Assembly: GCF_030209475.1 (NCBI RefSeq)
Contig: NZ_JARVRW010000018.1
Location: 1-64,000 of the forward strand
Direction of reading: 5' to 3'
From: Microbacterium sp. lyk4-40-TSB-66
GTDB lineage: Bacteria; Actinomycetota; Actinomycetes; Actinomycetales; Microbacteriaceae
Length of the DNA: 64,000 nt
A program made the translations under genes and the position numbers. Positions within the stretch are counted from its first letter, which is position 1, and every line of letters begins with the position of its first letter. Shown here piece by piece: positions 49,435 to 58,322 of this stretch. Under the pieces are notes generated by a model, which was not told where the DNA came from, did no database searches, and saw only the letters and a list, made by a program, of their open reading frames with translations.

Positions 49435-51659
49435 AATCGCTTGTGACGACTGTTCGAGCCCTGCGCGAACTCGCGGGAGGTACGGCAATAGACGCCGTTG
49501 CCGAGTCGACCACCCTCTCTTTGTACGCAGGATCTGACTTCGACGTCCTCGTTGCGCGGGGCGACGGCATAGAAACGCAACGCATCACATTTCGGGACGA
49601 TGTGGGTCCGAGCTTCGAGGACCTAGTTCCAATAGGTCTCCGTAACAGGCGCCGGGAGGTTCTGAGTAGGCTTGCAGCCTTTGCGGAGCGCGCGCAGATC
49701 ATGCCGTTCAGCTTGCCCCGCCCGTGGGGGCAATACCGAAGGGACAATTTCGTCGCCTTTTTCGCTGTGGCAGGCGGGGACCACCGTGCGTCCAGGTGGA
49801 TTGCCGAGTTGGTTCAGGGTGACACAAATGATGTGCTCATCTGGCGCTGGACAAATTCCCAAAACAAAGAAGAACTGGCGGAGTTTGTCGATTCAGTCGC
49901 CGCGAAGCGAGATTCGTCAGACGATGACTGGCTCGCCGCGATAAACCAAGCCGAGATCGACTTCGCTGAATCCCGAAGCCTCAAGCCGGGTGATGTTGAT
50001 CTATTTCTGCCCAGACTGAAGACTGTTGGGCACGATGACCAGTCATTCGCGGGCTGGTTAGGTGCTGCTAGCGATGAGCAGCGGTTATTCATAGAGTCGA
50101 CGGTCGATAGGTCAGTTCGCTTGATGGGTCCGGCAGGATCAGGAAAGACGCTCGCCCTAACTTTGAAGGCCGTCCGAGAAGTGCTAGCTGGGCGGGAGAG
50201 AAATGACTCGCCTCGAATTCTCTTCGTCACGCATAGCTGGTCGCTTGCCGCTCAGATATCGGACAACGTAGAAGCGCTCGGGTTGGGGGCGGTCGATGAG
50301 ATCGAAATTCTGCCACTCCTTGAAGTCGCTCAAAAGATTCTGCCTTCGCAAAACGCCTCGAAACTTTCGTTGACTGTTCTGGGTGATGACTCCCTCAGCG
50401 GGAAGCAGGCTCAACTGACCCAAATACTTGAGGTGATGGATGAGTTTCGCGAGTCGGAACTAATCACGTACGCCCGGGGGCTTTCAGCCTCTTTGCTGCT
50501 GCGACTGCAGTCCGAAACTGACGACATGCGTGCTGGCTTGGCTTGGGATTTGCTCATCGAGTTCGGCTCGGTTATCGGTGCCGCCGGCATTTTTCCCGGC
50601 GCTGGGTCGCTAGCGCGCTATAGAGGCACTCCTCGGTCGCCGTGGATGCTCGATCTTGGCACGGAACGCGATTTCGAAGTCGTTTTCAGACTGTACGAGA
50701 GATACATGTCGTCACTCGACGAGAGAGGTTTGATGACCTCTGATCAGGTCTTGGGTGACTTCTTAGGATACCTCATCAGTCATCAGTGGAATAAACTACG
50801 CAGGACAGAAGCCTATGATTTCGTATTTGTAGATGAGTTGCACTTGTTCAGTCCCTTGGAGAGTCGTGTTCTGCACTTCCTTACAAGTGACCCCTCAGTC
50901 TATCCACGCATTCTTATGGCGATGGATCCCCGTCAATCCGCGTCGGAAATGATAATCGGACCGACGGCCGACGCCACGCGGACAGATGGCCCGACGCAGC
51001 TCGACGTAGATCTTGGGGACATCGAAGATTTCCGCCTCACGTCCGTGCACAGGTTCACTCCGCAAATTCTTGAACTTGTGAAGCACATCCATCACGAGTT
51101 CCCAACGTTTGGCCTTGGCAAAGATTGGAGTGTGGACCTTTCGTCGGTAGAATCTACAAAAGAGTCAGGGCCCTTGCCTCGACTCACTCGGTCGGGGTCC
51201 CGTGAGGGTGAGGCGGGTGACATTGTGCGCGCTGTCCATGACCTCTACGCAAAAGGTCGCATGGCGATGGCCGTTGTCGACCCCCGCCAGTGGGCTCGGT
51301 ATAGCGCAATTGCCAGCGAAGTCGGCAAGGCATCGAAATTCAGTGTCACCTCGGTGACGGGCCGTTCTGATATCGATGGAGTGGGCTATCGCCGACATGG
51401 CCTTGTAGTGGCGCCGGCCGAGTTCTTGGCGGGCCTTCAATTTGACTCCGTGTTGGTGGTCGGAATCCCGGACGTCAAGGACGGAGCGGCCGCAACCCAC
51501 GAGTCAGTGCGACTGCTCTCACTCCTCTATCTGGCTGTGAGCCGTGCCGAGCGGGAGGTTAGGTTCTTCGTCAATCGAGACGACGGTCCAGAATCAGCTG
51601 TACTCAGCAAGGCCGTTGACTACGGGTTATTGGATGCCCACGTTGGCAGCGAGGTCTGA
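49431..51659 (+). CDS. UvrD-like SF1 helicase, second gene of a putative two-gene defence system
   Basis: 742 residues. Residues 1-205 match no family I know; they contain VAESTTLSLYAGSDFDVLVARG and FFAVAGGDHRASRWIAELV (in part). The SF1A helicase core starts at about 210: Q motif AASDEQRLFIE, Walker A GPAGSGKT (233-240, Lys239), motif Ia FVTHSWSLAAQI, Walker B VFVDELHLFS (Asp468-Glu469), motif III MAMDPRQSA, motif IV LTSVHRFTPQI, and C-terminal LLYLAVSRAEREV with the motif VI Arg. Motif II is DELH, where UvrD has DExQ. There is no nuclease domain in view. GC content and codon use are lower-GC than the neighbours, which points to horizontal gain. Coupled to the preceding gene. Confidence 0.85.
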   Translation: MKSLVTTVRALRELAGGTAIDAVAESTTLSLYAGSDFDVLVARGDGIETQRITFRDDVGPSFEDLVPIGLRNRRREVLSRLAAFAERAQIMPFSLPRPWGQYRRDNFVAFFAVAGGDHRASRWIAELVQGDTNDVLIWRWTNSQNKEELAEFVDSVAAKRDSSDDDWLAAINQAEIDFAESRSLKPGDVDLFLPRLKTVGHDDQSFAGWLGAASDEQRLFIESTVDRSVRLMGPAGSGKTLALTLKAVREVLAGRERNDSPRILFVTHSWSLAAQISDNVEALGLGAVDEIEILPLLEVAQKILPSQNASKLSLTVLGDDSLSGKQAQLTQILEVMDEFRESELITYARGLSASLLLRLQSETDDMRAGLAWDLLIEFGSVIGAAGIFPGAGSLARYRGTPRSPWMLDLGTERDFEVVFRLYERYMSSLDERGLMTSDQVLGDFLGYLISHQWNKLRRTEAYDFVFVDELHLFSPLESRVLHFLTSDPSVYPRILMAMDPRQSASEMIIGPTADATRTDGPTQLDVDLGDIEDFRLTSVHRFTPQILELVKHIHHEFPTFGLGKDWSVDLSSVESTKESGPLPRLTRSGSREGEAGDIVRAVHDLYAKGRMAMAVVDPRQWARYSAIASEVGKASKFSVTSVTGRSDIDGVGYRRHGLVVAPAEFLAGLQFDSVLVVGIPDVKDGAAATHESVRLLSLLYLAVSRAEREVRFFVNRDDGPESAVLSKAVDYGLLDAHVGSEV

Positions 51660-51671
51660 CCCTCTTCCGGG

Positions 51672-52691
51672 CTAGCGGCGGCGTCGCGGCGTCAGCCGCA
51701 CGGCCGGCAGCGGAGGCGCCGGAATGCGCTCGGGGCCGTGGTCGACCACCGCGCCGAAGCGCTCGGCCCGCGCCTCCCACGCCTCGCGGGCCTCGACGAT
51801 CTCGTCGTGCGAACGCCCCACGAAGTTCCACCACATCACGATGTCGGCCTCGAACGGCTCGCCACCCAGCAGGAACACGCGCGCGCCCTCGTCGCTGCGG
51901 AGTTCGAGGTGGTCTCGGCCCTTGCCGAGGTAGATCAGGCGGGTGTGATCGACGGATGCCGTCGTGCCCGGTACGACCGCAGGAGACGACCGCCGCGCGG
52001 CGTCGGCGTCGGTGGCATCCATTCCCGTGACGGCCACGGCCGTGCCGGTCATGCCGTAGACGGCGTACTCCCAGTCCTCGCGGAGCGGGACGCGGACGCC
52101 GACCCCGGCCGGCAGGCGCAGTTCGGCACCCACGATCGGGGTGTGCACCGTCGCGGGCGATTCGACCACGCCCAGCGAGCCCATGACGACGACGGCGTCC
52201 GCCCCTCCGCCGAGGTCCAGCACGGGGAGGTCTTCGTGCCGCTCGAAGGCGGGCCCGCCGTGGCGGCGGGACTCCGGCAGCGCCACCCACAGCTGCAGGG
52301 CGTCGAGCGGGATCGGCTGCTCGCCCACCGAGTACTCCGAGTGCGCGATCCCCGCACCGCTCGTCATGAGGTTGAGGGCGCCGGGGCGCACCACGACGTC
52401 GCTGCCCACGGCATCCCGATGCCGCACCTCGCCGATGATCGGCCAGGTCACCGTCTGCAGGCCGATGTGAGGGTGCGGTTCGACGCGCATGAGCGTGGCC
52501 TGCGGGCCGAAGCGATCGAGGAAGCACCACGCGCCCACCATGGGGAGTGAGCGGTGGGGGAGGGTGCGGTGCACCTCCATGCCGCGCACGCCGCCCAGCG
52601 GCACCTCGCGCGCCTCGACCACGAGCGCCCGCGGTCCGTCGCAGTCGATCGGACCCTCGGATGCCGGGGGCGCGACGTCGAGTCGGGTCAC
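51672..52691 (-). CDS. Pirin family protein
   Basis: 339 residues, double cupin fold. The N-terminal cupin shows the metal-binding HPHIGLQTVTW (two His) and the HSEYSVG and related ligand strands; RGMEVHRTLPHRSLPMVGAW precedes it (in part). Bacterial pirins bind Fe and some oxidise quercetin or bind pyruvate dehydrogenase; the role here is unknown. The start is GTG 52691, which overlaps the stop of the GNAT gene (GTGA). It is convergent with the helicase gene, 12 bases away, marking the right edge of the island. Confidence 0.9.
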   Translation of the reverse strand: MTRLDVAPPASEGPIDCDGPRALVVEAREVPLGGVRGMEVHRTLPHRSLPMVGAWCFLDRFGPQATLMRVEPHPHIGLQTVTWPIIGEVRHRDAVGSDVVVRPGALNLMTSGAGIAHSEYSVGEQPIPLDALQLWVALPESRRHGGPAFERHEDLPVLDLGGGADAVVVMGSLGVVESPATVHTPIVGAELRLPAGVGVRVPLREDWEYAVYGMTGTAVAVTGMDATDADAARRSSPAVVPGTTASVDHTRLIYLGKGRDHLELRSDEGARVFLLGGEPFEADIVMWWNFVGRSHDEIVEAREAWEARAERFGAVVDHGPERIPAPPLPAVRLTPRRRR

Positions 52692-53026
52692 GACGGTTCG
52701 CCGGGCCCCGCAGAATCGGCCGCGTCGGCGTCGTTCGGCCACTCGACGACCAGACCGGGCACGTCGTGCTCGCGCAGGTAGTGCGCCACGAAGGGACAGG
52801 AGGGGATGACGGTGCCGCCGCGACGGGCGAGATCGCTCAGCGCCTCGCTCGCCAACGTCGTCCCGAGACCGCGGCCCTTGAACGCTGGATCGATCTCGGT
52901 GTGGGGGAGGTTCAGGCGGTCCTCGCCCGCGGGGCGGAACGCGAGGAACCCGCCGAGTTCGTCACCCACGTGGATCTCGTAGCGGCGTTCGTCCTCGTTG
53001 CGGGTCACGGTCAGTTCATCGGCCAT
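52688..53026 (-). CDS. GNAT N-acetyltransferase, small YjdJ-type
   Basis: 112 residues. A short GNAT with FLAFRPAGEDRLNLPHTEID and the acetyl-CoA site FKGRGLGTTLASEAL (Gly-rich loop), then PSCPFVAHYLREH. Small members of this kind act on amino groups of unknown substrates. Coupled to the pirin gene by a four-base overlap. Cytosolic. Confidence 0.9.
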   Translation of the reverse strand: MADELTVTRNEDERRYEIHVGDELGGFLAFRPAGEDRLNLPHTEIDPAFKGRGLGTTLASEALSDLARRGGTVIPSCPFVAHYLREHDVPGLVVEWPNDADAADSAGPGEPS

Positions 53027-53153
53027 CGGCGTCTCCTGTCGTCGGTGTCCACAGCAACGTACGTCGGGCGCGCGGTGTTCCGCACCCCCTCGACACCGCC
53101 GCGTTCCTCGTCCTCATGCGCGGGTCGCTTCCGGGCGTACCGGCGTCCGCCGC

Positions 53154-53219
53154 GGAGGGGATTCCGCGAAGGGAGGAGTGTTCGCCGATGCGCCGTCCTC
53201 CCCTCCAGGAATCACCTCC
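53154..53219. repeat. 66-bp palindromic intergenic element
   Basis: Begins GGAGGGGATTCCGCG and ends GGAATCACCTCC. It is the same length and shape as the copies at 86, 12075 and 13137 but differs at many paired positions. It lies between the divergent GNAT and cstA genes. The remaining bases of this 368-bp gap hold a TAGCCT box near 53355 and the cstA ribosome site. Confidence 0.8.
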
Positions 53220-53394
53220 CTCCACCGCCGACGGAGCCCGGGTCCCGCCCGCCCGCCCGGCCGGATCAACCCCGCGCAGACCGTTCGTCGCACCGTTCGC
53301 GCCGCTCATCGCACGACCGACGGATGCCGCTGGCCCGCCGCCGTGGCATCCGCTTAGCCTGCCCGAGTCCGCAGTGCCGCGAGCAGGAGAACCG

Positions 53395-55656
53395 ATGAGC
53401 GCTTCCGTCGACGACGACATCGTCACCGATCCGAACCTTCCCCCCGTCGCCGTGGAGCCCGAGAAGCTCCGCAGCCGATGGACCCCCGCCAAGATCGCCC
53501 TCTGGATCGGCATCGCCCTGCTGGGCGGTCTCGGTTGGACGATGCTCGCGATCGTGCGCGGTGAGACGGTGAACGCGATCTGGTTCGTGTTTGCAGCCGT
53601 CTGCACCTATCTGATCGGGTATCGCTTCTACTCGAAGGTCATCGAGCGCTTCATCGCGCGACCCGACGACCGCCGGGCGACGCCGGCCGAGCGCAAGCAG
53701 GACGGCAAGGACTACGTCCCCACCGACCGCCGCGTGCTCTACGGTCACCACTTCGCCGCCATCGCCGGCGCCGGCCCCCTGGTGGGCCCCGTCCTCGCCG
53801 CGCAGATGGGCTACCTGCCCGGCACGATCTGGATCATCGTCGGCGTCATCCTCGCGGGAGCCGTGCAGGACTACCTCGTGCTCTTCTTCTCGATGCGCCG
53901 CGGTGGCCGCACGATCGGACAGATGGCCCGCGACGAGCTCGGCAGGATCGGGGGGACCGCGGCGATCCTCGCGAGCCTGCTGATCATGCTGATCATCGTG
54001 GCGATCCTCGCCCTCGTCGTCGTCAACGCCCTGGGCGAGAGCCCGTGGGGCGTGTTTAGCGTGTCGATGACGATCCCGATCGCCCTCTTCATGGGTCTGT
54101 ACCTGCGTTTCATCCGCCCGGGCCGCATCACCGAGATCTCGATCATCGGATTCGTGCTCTTGATCGCGGCGATCGTCGCGGGCGGCTGGGTCGCCTCGAC
54201 CGAGTGGGGCTACGCGGCCTTCCACCTCGACCGCACCGTCATCGCGTGGGGCATCATCGTCTACGGCTTCGTGGCCGCAGTGCTGCCGGTCTGGCTGCTC
54301 CTCGCTCCGCGCGACTACCTCTCGACCTTCATGAAGGTCGGTGTGATCGTCATGCTCGCCGGCGCCATCGTGCTCGTGCGTCCCGAGATCTCTGTGCCCG
54401 CGTTCAGCGAGTTCGCCGGCGGTCAGACGGGCCCGGTGTTCAGCGGTCCGATCTTCCCGTTCCTCTTCGTCACGATCGCGTGCGGCGCATTGAGCGGGTT
54501 CCACGCTCTGATCGCCTCGGGCACGACGCCGAAGCTCGTCGAGAAGGAGCGACAGACGCGCTTCATCGGCTACGGCGGAATGCTCATGGAGTCGTTCGTC
54601 GCGATCATGGCGCTCGTCGCGGCCCTGTCCATCGACCGCGGGATCTACTTCGCGATGAACTCGTCGCCCGCGGCGACGATGGGCACGGTCGAGGGCGCGG
54701 TCGCGTTCGTGAACGGCCTGGGTCTCGCGGGTGTGAACCTCACGACCGACATGCTCACCTCCACGGCCGCGGCGGTCGGTGAGAGCTCGATCGTGTCGCG
54801 CACCGGCGGCGCCCCGACGCTCGCCCTGGGTCTCGCTCACATCATGCAGCAGGCCCTCGGCGGTCAGGCGATGATGGCGTTCTGGTACCACTTCGCGATC
54901 ATGTTCGAGGCCCTGTTCATCCTGACGGCGGTGGATGCCGGAACCCGCGTGGCCCGCTTCATGCTGCAGGACTCGATCGGCACCGTCATCCCGAAGTTCA
55001 AGGACCTGTCGTGGCGCCCCGGCGTCTGGATCTGCACGGCGGTCATGGTCGCCGGCTGGGGGTCCATCCTCATCCTCGGTGTGACCGACCCGCTCGGCGG
55101 CATCAACACCTTCTTCCCGCTCTTCGGCATCGCCAACCAGCTGCTCGCCGCGATCGCCCTGGCCGTGGTCCTGGCGATCGTCGCCAAGCGCGGTCGGCCG
55201 TACTTCCGCTGGCTGTGGATCGTCGCCGTGCCGCTGGCCTTCGCCGCGGTCGTGACCATCACGGCATCCATGTACAAGATCTTCTCGCCGGTACCGGCGG
55301 TCGGATACTGGGCCAACCACTTCGCGTTCCGCGGGGCGCTCGCCGAGGGCAAGACCGAGTTCGGTACGGCCAAGAGCGTCGCGGCGATGGAAGCGGTCGT
55401 GCGCAACACGTTCGTGCAGGGCGTGCTGTCGGTGATCTTCGTCACCCTCGCGATCATCGTCATCGTGATGGCCGTGATCGTGACGGTGAAGGCCCTGCGA
55501 AACGGCGGTGGCGAGAACCTCGAGGACGCGGCCGTCCCCTCGCGGCGGTTCGCGGCGGCAGGCTTCGTCGCCACCAAGGAGGAGCGCGAGATCGAGAAGC
55601 AGTGGGACGCCCTGCCGGCCGACCACCCCGACCGTCCGTCCGTCTCCTCCCACTGA
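53395..55656 (+). CDS. cstA: Carbon starvation protein CstA family (peptide/pyruvate transporter)
   Basis: 753 residues, about 16-18 membrane spans. Family hallmarks: GHHFAAIAGAGPLVGPVLAAQ, GYLPGTIWIIVGVILAGAVQDY (in part), FHALIASGTTPKLV, and NTFFPLFGIANQLLAAIAL. E. coli members BtsT and CstA import pyruvate or peptides by proton symport. AGGAG precedes the ATG at 53395. It is followed by a YbdD-like gene and a LytS/LytTR pair, as btsT is controlled by a LytS-type system in E. coli. Inner membrane. Confidence 0.95.
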   Translation: MSASVDDDIVTDPNLPPVAVEPEKLRSRWTPAKIALWIGIALLGGLGWTMLAIVRGETVNAIWFVFAAVCTYLIGYRFYSKVIERFIARPDDRRATPAERKQDGKDYVPTDRRVLYGHHFAAIAGAGPLVGPVLAAQMGYLPGTIWIIVGVILAGAVQDYLVLFFSMRRGGRTIGQMARDELGRIGGTAAILASLLIMLIIVAILALVVVNALGESPWGVFSVSMTIPIALFMGLYLRFIRPGRITEISIIGFVLLIAAIVAGGWVASTEWGYAAFHLDRTVIAWGIIVYGFVAAVLPVWLLLAPRDYLSTFMKVGVIVMLAGAIVLVRPEISVPAFSEFAGGQTGPVFSGPIFPFLFVTIACGALSGFHALIASGTTPKLVEKERQTRFIGYGGMLMESFVAIMALVAALSIDRGIYFAMNSSPAATMGTVEGAVAFVNGLGLAGVNLTTDMLTSTAAAVGESSIVSRTGGAPTLALGLAHIMQQALGGQAMMAFWYHFAIMFEALFILTAVDAGTRVARFMLQDSIGTVIPKFKDLSWRPGVWICTAVMVAGWGSILILGVTDPLGGINTFFPLFGIANQLLAAIALAVVLAIVAKRGRPYFRWLWIVAVPLAFAAVVTITASMYKIFSPVPAVGYWANHFAFRGALAEGKTEFGTAKSVAAMEAVVRNTFVQGVLSVIFVTLAIIVIVMAVIVTVKALRNGGGENLEDAAVPSRRFAAAGFVATKEEREIEKQWDALPADHPDRPSVSSH

Positions 55657-55667
55657 GCGTGCCCACC

Positions 55668-55904
55668 ATGACCGACATGGATGCCACGACCCCCGGCCCC
55701 CTGCAGCGCTTCGGCGCGCGGGTGGTGCGGGCGGGTCGTGGCATCCGCTGGTACGTCACGACCCTCATGGGCGACCGCGCGTACGACGTGTACGTCTCGC
55801 ACCTTCGCGCCCAGCATCCGGATGCGACGCCGCTGACCGAGCGGCAGTTCTGGCGGCAGCGCACCGCCGAGCAGGATCGCAATCCGGGCGCCCGCTGCTG
55901 CTGA
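55668..55904 (+). CDS. YbdD/YjiX family protein
   Basis: 78 residues. The core is RWYVTTLMGDRAYDVYVSHL, then TPLTERQFWRQRTAEQDRNPGARCC (in part: LTERQFWRQR and GARCC), as in YbdD/YjiX proteins encoded after cstA and btsT. Function unknown, probably a partner of the transporter. ATG 55668 is used; an in-frame GTG at 55659 is possible. It ends with Cys-Cys. Confidence 0.92.
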   Translation: MTDMDATTPGPLQRFGARVVRAGRGIRWYVTTLMGDRAYDVYVSHLRAQHPDATPLTERQFWRQRTAEQDRNPGARCC

Positions 55905-55905
55905 G

Positions 55906-55911
55906 TAGGCT
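55906..55911 (+). promoter_or_regulatory. TAGGCT -10 box, probable leaderless promoter of the sensor kinase gene
   Basis: TAGGCT is followed by six bases and the ATG at 55918. The box overlaps the end of the preceding gene. Confidence 0.55.
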
Positions 55912-55917
55912 TCGACA

Positions 55918-57090
55918 ATGCTCGATGCCCCGCTGCTCGCCGGTGCTGCGGGCGTCGTCGTGGGCGTCGCGATCACCCTCGTGCTGGTCTTCGCCCGGCG
56001 ATTCGCGCTCGCTCCGCGCGACCTCGGGAGCGACGCCGAACGGGCGACCCACCGCACCCTGCACGTGGCGGCCGCGGCGGCGGCGGCCCTTCGCGGCGGA
56101 CGGGATGAACCGGATGCCGCGCGCGCGGCGAAGCACCTGCGCGTCCTCCTCGCCGCCGACGCGGTCGCGATCGTGGAGTCGGCGGCCGACCGGGTCGCGG
56201 TCGACGGTCCCGAGGCGCTCGCCGCGCCCGCGCGGCGCGTCGCGGCCCGGGTGTACGAATCGGGGCGTCGGCAGGTGTTCACCGAGTCCGGCGAGGCCGC
56301 CGTGGGTGCGCCGATCGTCGTCGACGGGCGGGTGTGGGGCGCTGTGGTCGCCTTCGCCGCCGACGTCCGAGCGCCGCTCGTGCGGGCGACGGGCGACGTC
56401 GCCGATTGGTGCGCCGCACAGATCGAGCTCGCGGGTCTCGACGCCTCACGGGCGGCCCTCGCGGAGGCGGAGCTGAGGGCGTTGCGGGCGCAGATCAGCC
56501 CGCACTTCATCTACAACGCGCTCACGGCGATCGCGTCGTTCATCTCCACCGACCCGCCCCGCGCGCGCGACCTCGTGCTCGAGTTCGCCGACTTCACGCG
56601 CTACTCCTTCCGGCGGCAGGGGGAGTTCACGACCCTGTCGGAGGAGCTGCGCAGCATCCACTCCTACCTCGAACTGGAGCGGGCCCGCTTCGGAGACCGC
56701 CTGACCGTGCGCCTGCGCATCGCCCCCGAGACGCTCGCCACCGTCATCCCGTTCCTGTCGGTGCAGCCGCTCGTCGAGAACGCGGTGCGCCACGGTCTCG
56801 AGCGACGCGAGAACGGCGGGGTCTTGACGGTCACCTCGGTCGACGACGGCACGCACACCGAGGTGATCGTCGACGACGACGGAGTGGGGATGGACCCCGA
56901 CGAACTCGCGACGCTGCTCGATCTCGACGCATCGTCGTCGCACGTCGGTCTGCGGAACGTCGACGCGCGGCTGCGGCAACTGTACGGTCCGGCCGGGGGA
57001 CTGGTCGTCGAGACGAACGTCGGATCGGGCACCTCTGTGCGCCTGCGCGTGCCCAAGTCGCAGCCGCAGCACGAGACAGCACGCGCGTGA
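55918..57090 (+). CDS. LytS-like sensor histidine kinase
   Basis: 390 residues. One N-terminal membrane span (about 5-30) is followed by a GAF-like region (about 65-160), a coiled part, and the His_kinase domain with phospho-acceptor His196 in QISPHFIYNALTAIASFI, then the ATPase domain with VQPLVENAVRHGLERRENGG and VDDDGVGM. BtsS and LytS have five or more spans, which this protein lacks, so its signal is probably sensed by the cytoplasmic GAF region. It pairs with the response regulator that overlaps its 3' end, and likely controls cstA or the symporter. Confidence 0.92.
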   Translation: MLDAPLLAGAAGVVVGVAITLVLVFARRFALAPRDLGSDAERATHRTLHVAAAAAAALRGGRDEPDAARAAKHLRVLLAADAVAIVESAADRVAVDGPEALAAPARRVAARVYESGRRQVFTESGEAAVGAPIVVDGRVWGAVVAFAADVRAPLVRATGDVADWCAAQIELAGLDASRAALAEAELRALRAQISPHFIYNALTAIASFISTDPPRARDLVLEFADFTRYSFRRQGEFTTLSEELRSIHSYLELERARFGDRLTVRLRIAPETLATVIPFLSVQPLVENAVRHGLERRENGGVLTVTSVDDGTHTEVIVDDDGVGMDPDELATLLDLDASSSHVGLRNVDARLRQLYGPAGGLVVETNVGSGTSVRLRVPKSQPQHETARA

Positions 57091-57782
57091 GCGTCGCGGT
57101 GCTGGTGGCCGACGACGAGGCTCCCGCCCTCCACGAGCTCGCGACGCTGCTCGCGGCCGACCCGCGGGTGTCGGTCGTGCACACGGCGAGCGGAGGGGCG
57201 GAGGCGCTCCGGGTGCTCGAGCGGGGCGAGGTGGCGGTGGCGTTCCTCGACATCCACATGCCGGGGATCACCGGATTCGATCTCGCACGGTCGCTGGCGG
57301 GGCTGCGCGTTCGCCCCGCGGTGGTGTTCGTGACGGCCGACGAATCGGGGGCGTTGCGCGCCTTCGACCTCGAGGCGGTCGACTACGTGCTCAAGCCCGT
57401 GCGGGCGGAGCGGCTGTACCGCGCGCTGGGCCGGGCGCTGGCATCCGGTGCCGACCCCGTCGACGAGACGATCCCGGTCACCGTCGGATCCACCACACGT
57501 CTCGTGCGGCGCGCCGACATCCGCTGGGTCCAGGCCAACGGCGACTACTCGCGGCTGTACACCCCCACGTGCGACCACCTCGTGCGCGTTCCGCTGTCGG
57601 ACCTCGCCGACCGGTGGGCCGACGCCGGCTTCGTGCGCGTGCACCGCTCGTACCTGGTGCACCGCGACGCCGTCACCGAGGTGCGCCTCGCGGGGTCGGC
57701 GCCCACCGTCGTGCTCGCCGAGATCGAACTGCCGGTGAGTCGACGCCTCATACCGGCCGTGCGCGACGCACTTCTTCGCTGA
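57087..57782 (+). CDS. LytTR-family response regulator
   Basis: 231 residues. The receiver domain has the acidic pair Asp9-Asp10, the phospho-acceptor Asp55 in VAFLDIHMPGITG and Lys in DYVLKPV. The LytTR DNA-binding domain is at about 125-231 (IRWVQANGDYSRLYT and FVRVHRSYLVHRDAV). Couples to the kinase by a four-base overlap (GTGA). Targets are inferred from position: cstA upstream and the symporter genes downstream. Confidence 0.94.
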   Translation: MSVAVLVADDEAPALHELATLLAADPRVSVVHTASGGAEALRVLERGEVAVAFLDIHMPGITGFDLARSLAGLRVRPAVVFVTADESGALRAFDLEAVDYVLKPVRAERLYRALGRALASGADPVDETIPVTVGSTTRLVRRADIRWVQANGDYSRLYTPTCDHLVRVPLSDLADRWADAGFVRVHRSYLVHRDAVTEVRLAGSAPTVVLAEIELPVSRRLIPAVRDALLR

Positions 57783-57828
57783 ACCCTGCGCGGCGGGCCC
57801 CGGGCACCGCGCCCCGCGCGTATCGGCG

Positions 57829-57908
57829 GCACCCGCCGTCCGAGTCCCCGCGTCGACGCGGACGACGGGCACCCGCCGTCCGCCTCCCCGCGTCGACGCG
57901 GACGACCC
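57829..57908. repeat. Direct 40-bp repeat upstream of the symporter operon
   Basis: Two copies with a 40-bp period, each with ACCCGCCGTCCG and CGCGTCGACGCGGACGAC. Each contains the palindrome CGCGTCGACGCG. A LytTR protein binds paired direct repeats, so these are a candidate site, but the repeat is longer and GC-richer than known LytTR sites. Confidence 0.55.
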
Positions 57909-57929
57909 CGGATGCCACGATGGGATGCC

Positions 57930-58322
57930 ATGACCGACGATCCGCGCCCCCTTCCGCGCGTGCGGGTCACGGCATCCACCGCGGGTCGGGTGTCGCGGCC
58001 GGCGACGCGCGGCTTCGCGCTGCCCGGGAGGGAGGCCGACGAGGCCGACGAGGTCTTCTCACGCGGACTGGTGCGCGCCCAGCTGCGTCTCGCACTCGGG
58101 TGCGTCGCGGCTTTCCTCGTCGTCGCCGCAGCCCTCGTCGGGGTGATCGCGGCGCTGCCGACCCTCGGCGATCCCACGGTGTGGTCGGTGCCCATGTCGT
58201 GGCTGCTCCACGCTTACGGGTTCTATCCGCTGATCCTCGTCTTCGCCCTCATCTACGCCCGGGCCGCCGCGCGCAATGAGCGCCGGTACCGGCAGCTCGC
58301 CGATCCCGAGGATGCCGTGTGA
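57930..58322 (+). CDS. Small DUF485-like membrane protein, symporter partner
   Basis: 130 residues with two membrane spans (LALGCVAAFLVVAAALVGVI and WLLHAYGFYPLILVFALIYA) and the DUF485-like NERRYRQLADPE tail. In other bacteria, DUF485 genes sit directly before acetate or pyruvate symporters of the SSS family, as here. Coupled to the symporter by a four-base overlap. ATG at 57930. Confidence 0.85.
   Translation: MTDDPRPLPRVRVTASTAGRVSRPATRGFALPGREADEADEVFSRGLVRAQLRLALGCVAAFLVVAAALVGVIAALPTLGDPTVWSVPMSWLLHAYGFYPLILVFALIYARAAARNERRYRQLADPEDAV

Noticed and set aside
53266..55653. 795-residue minus-strand open frame opposite cstA
   Set aside because: His/Asp/Arg-rich shadow of a membrane protein gene; no motif, no ribosome site.
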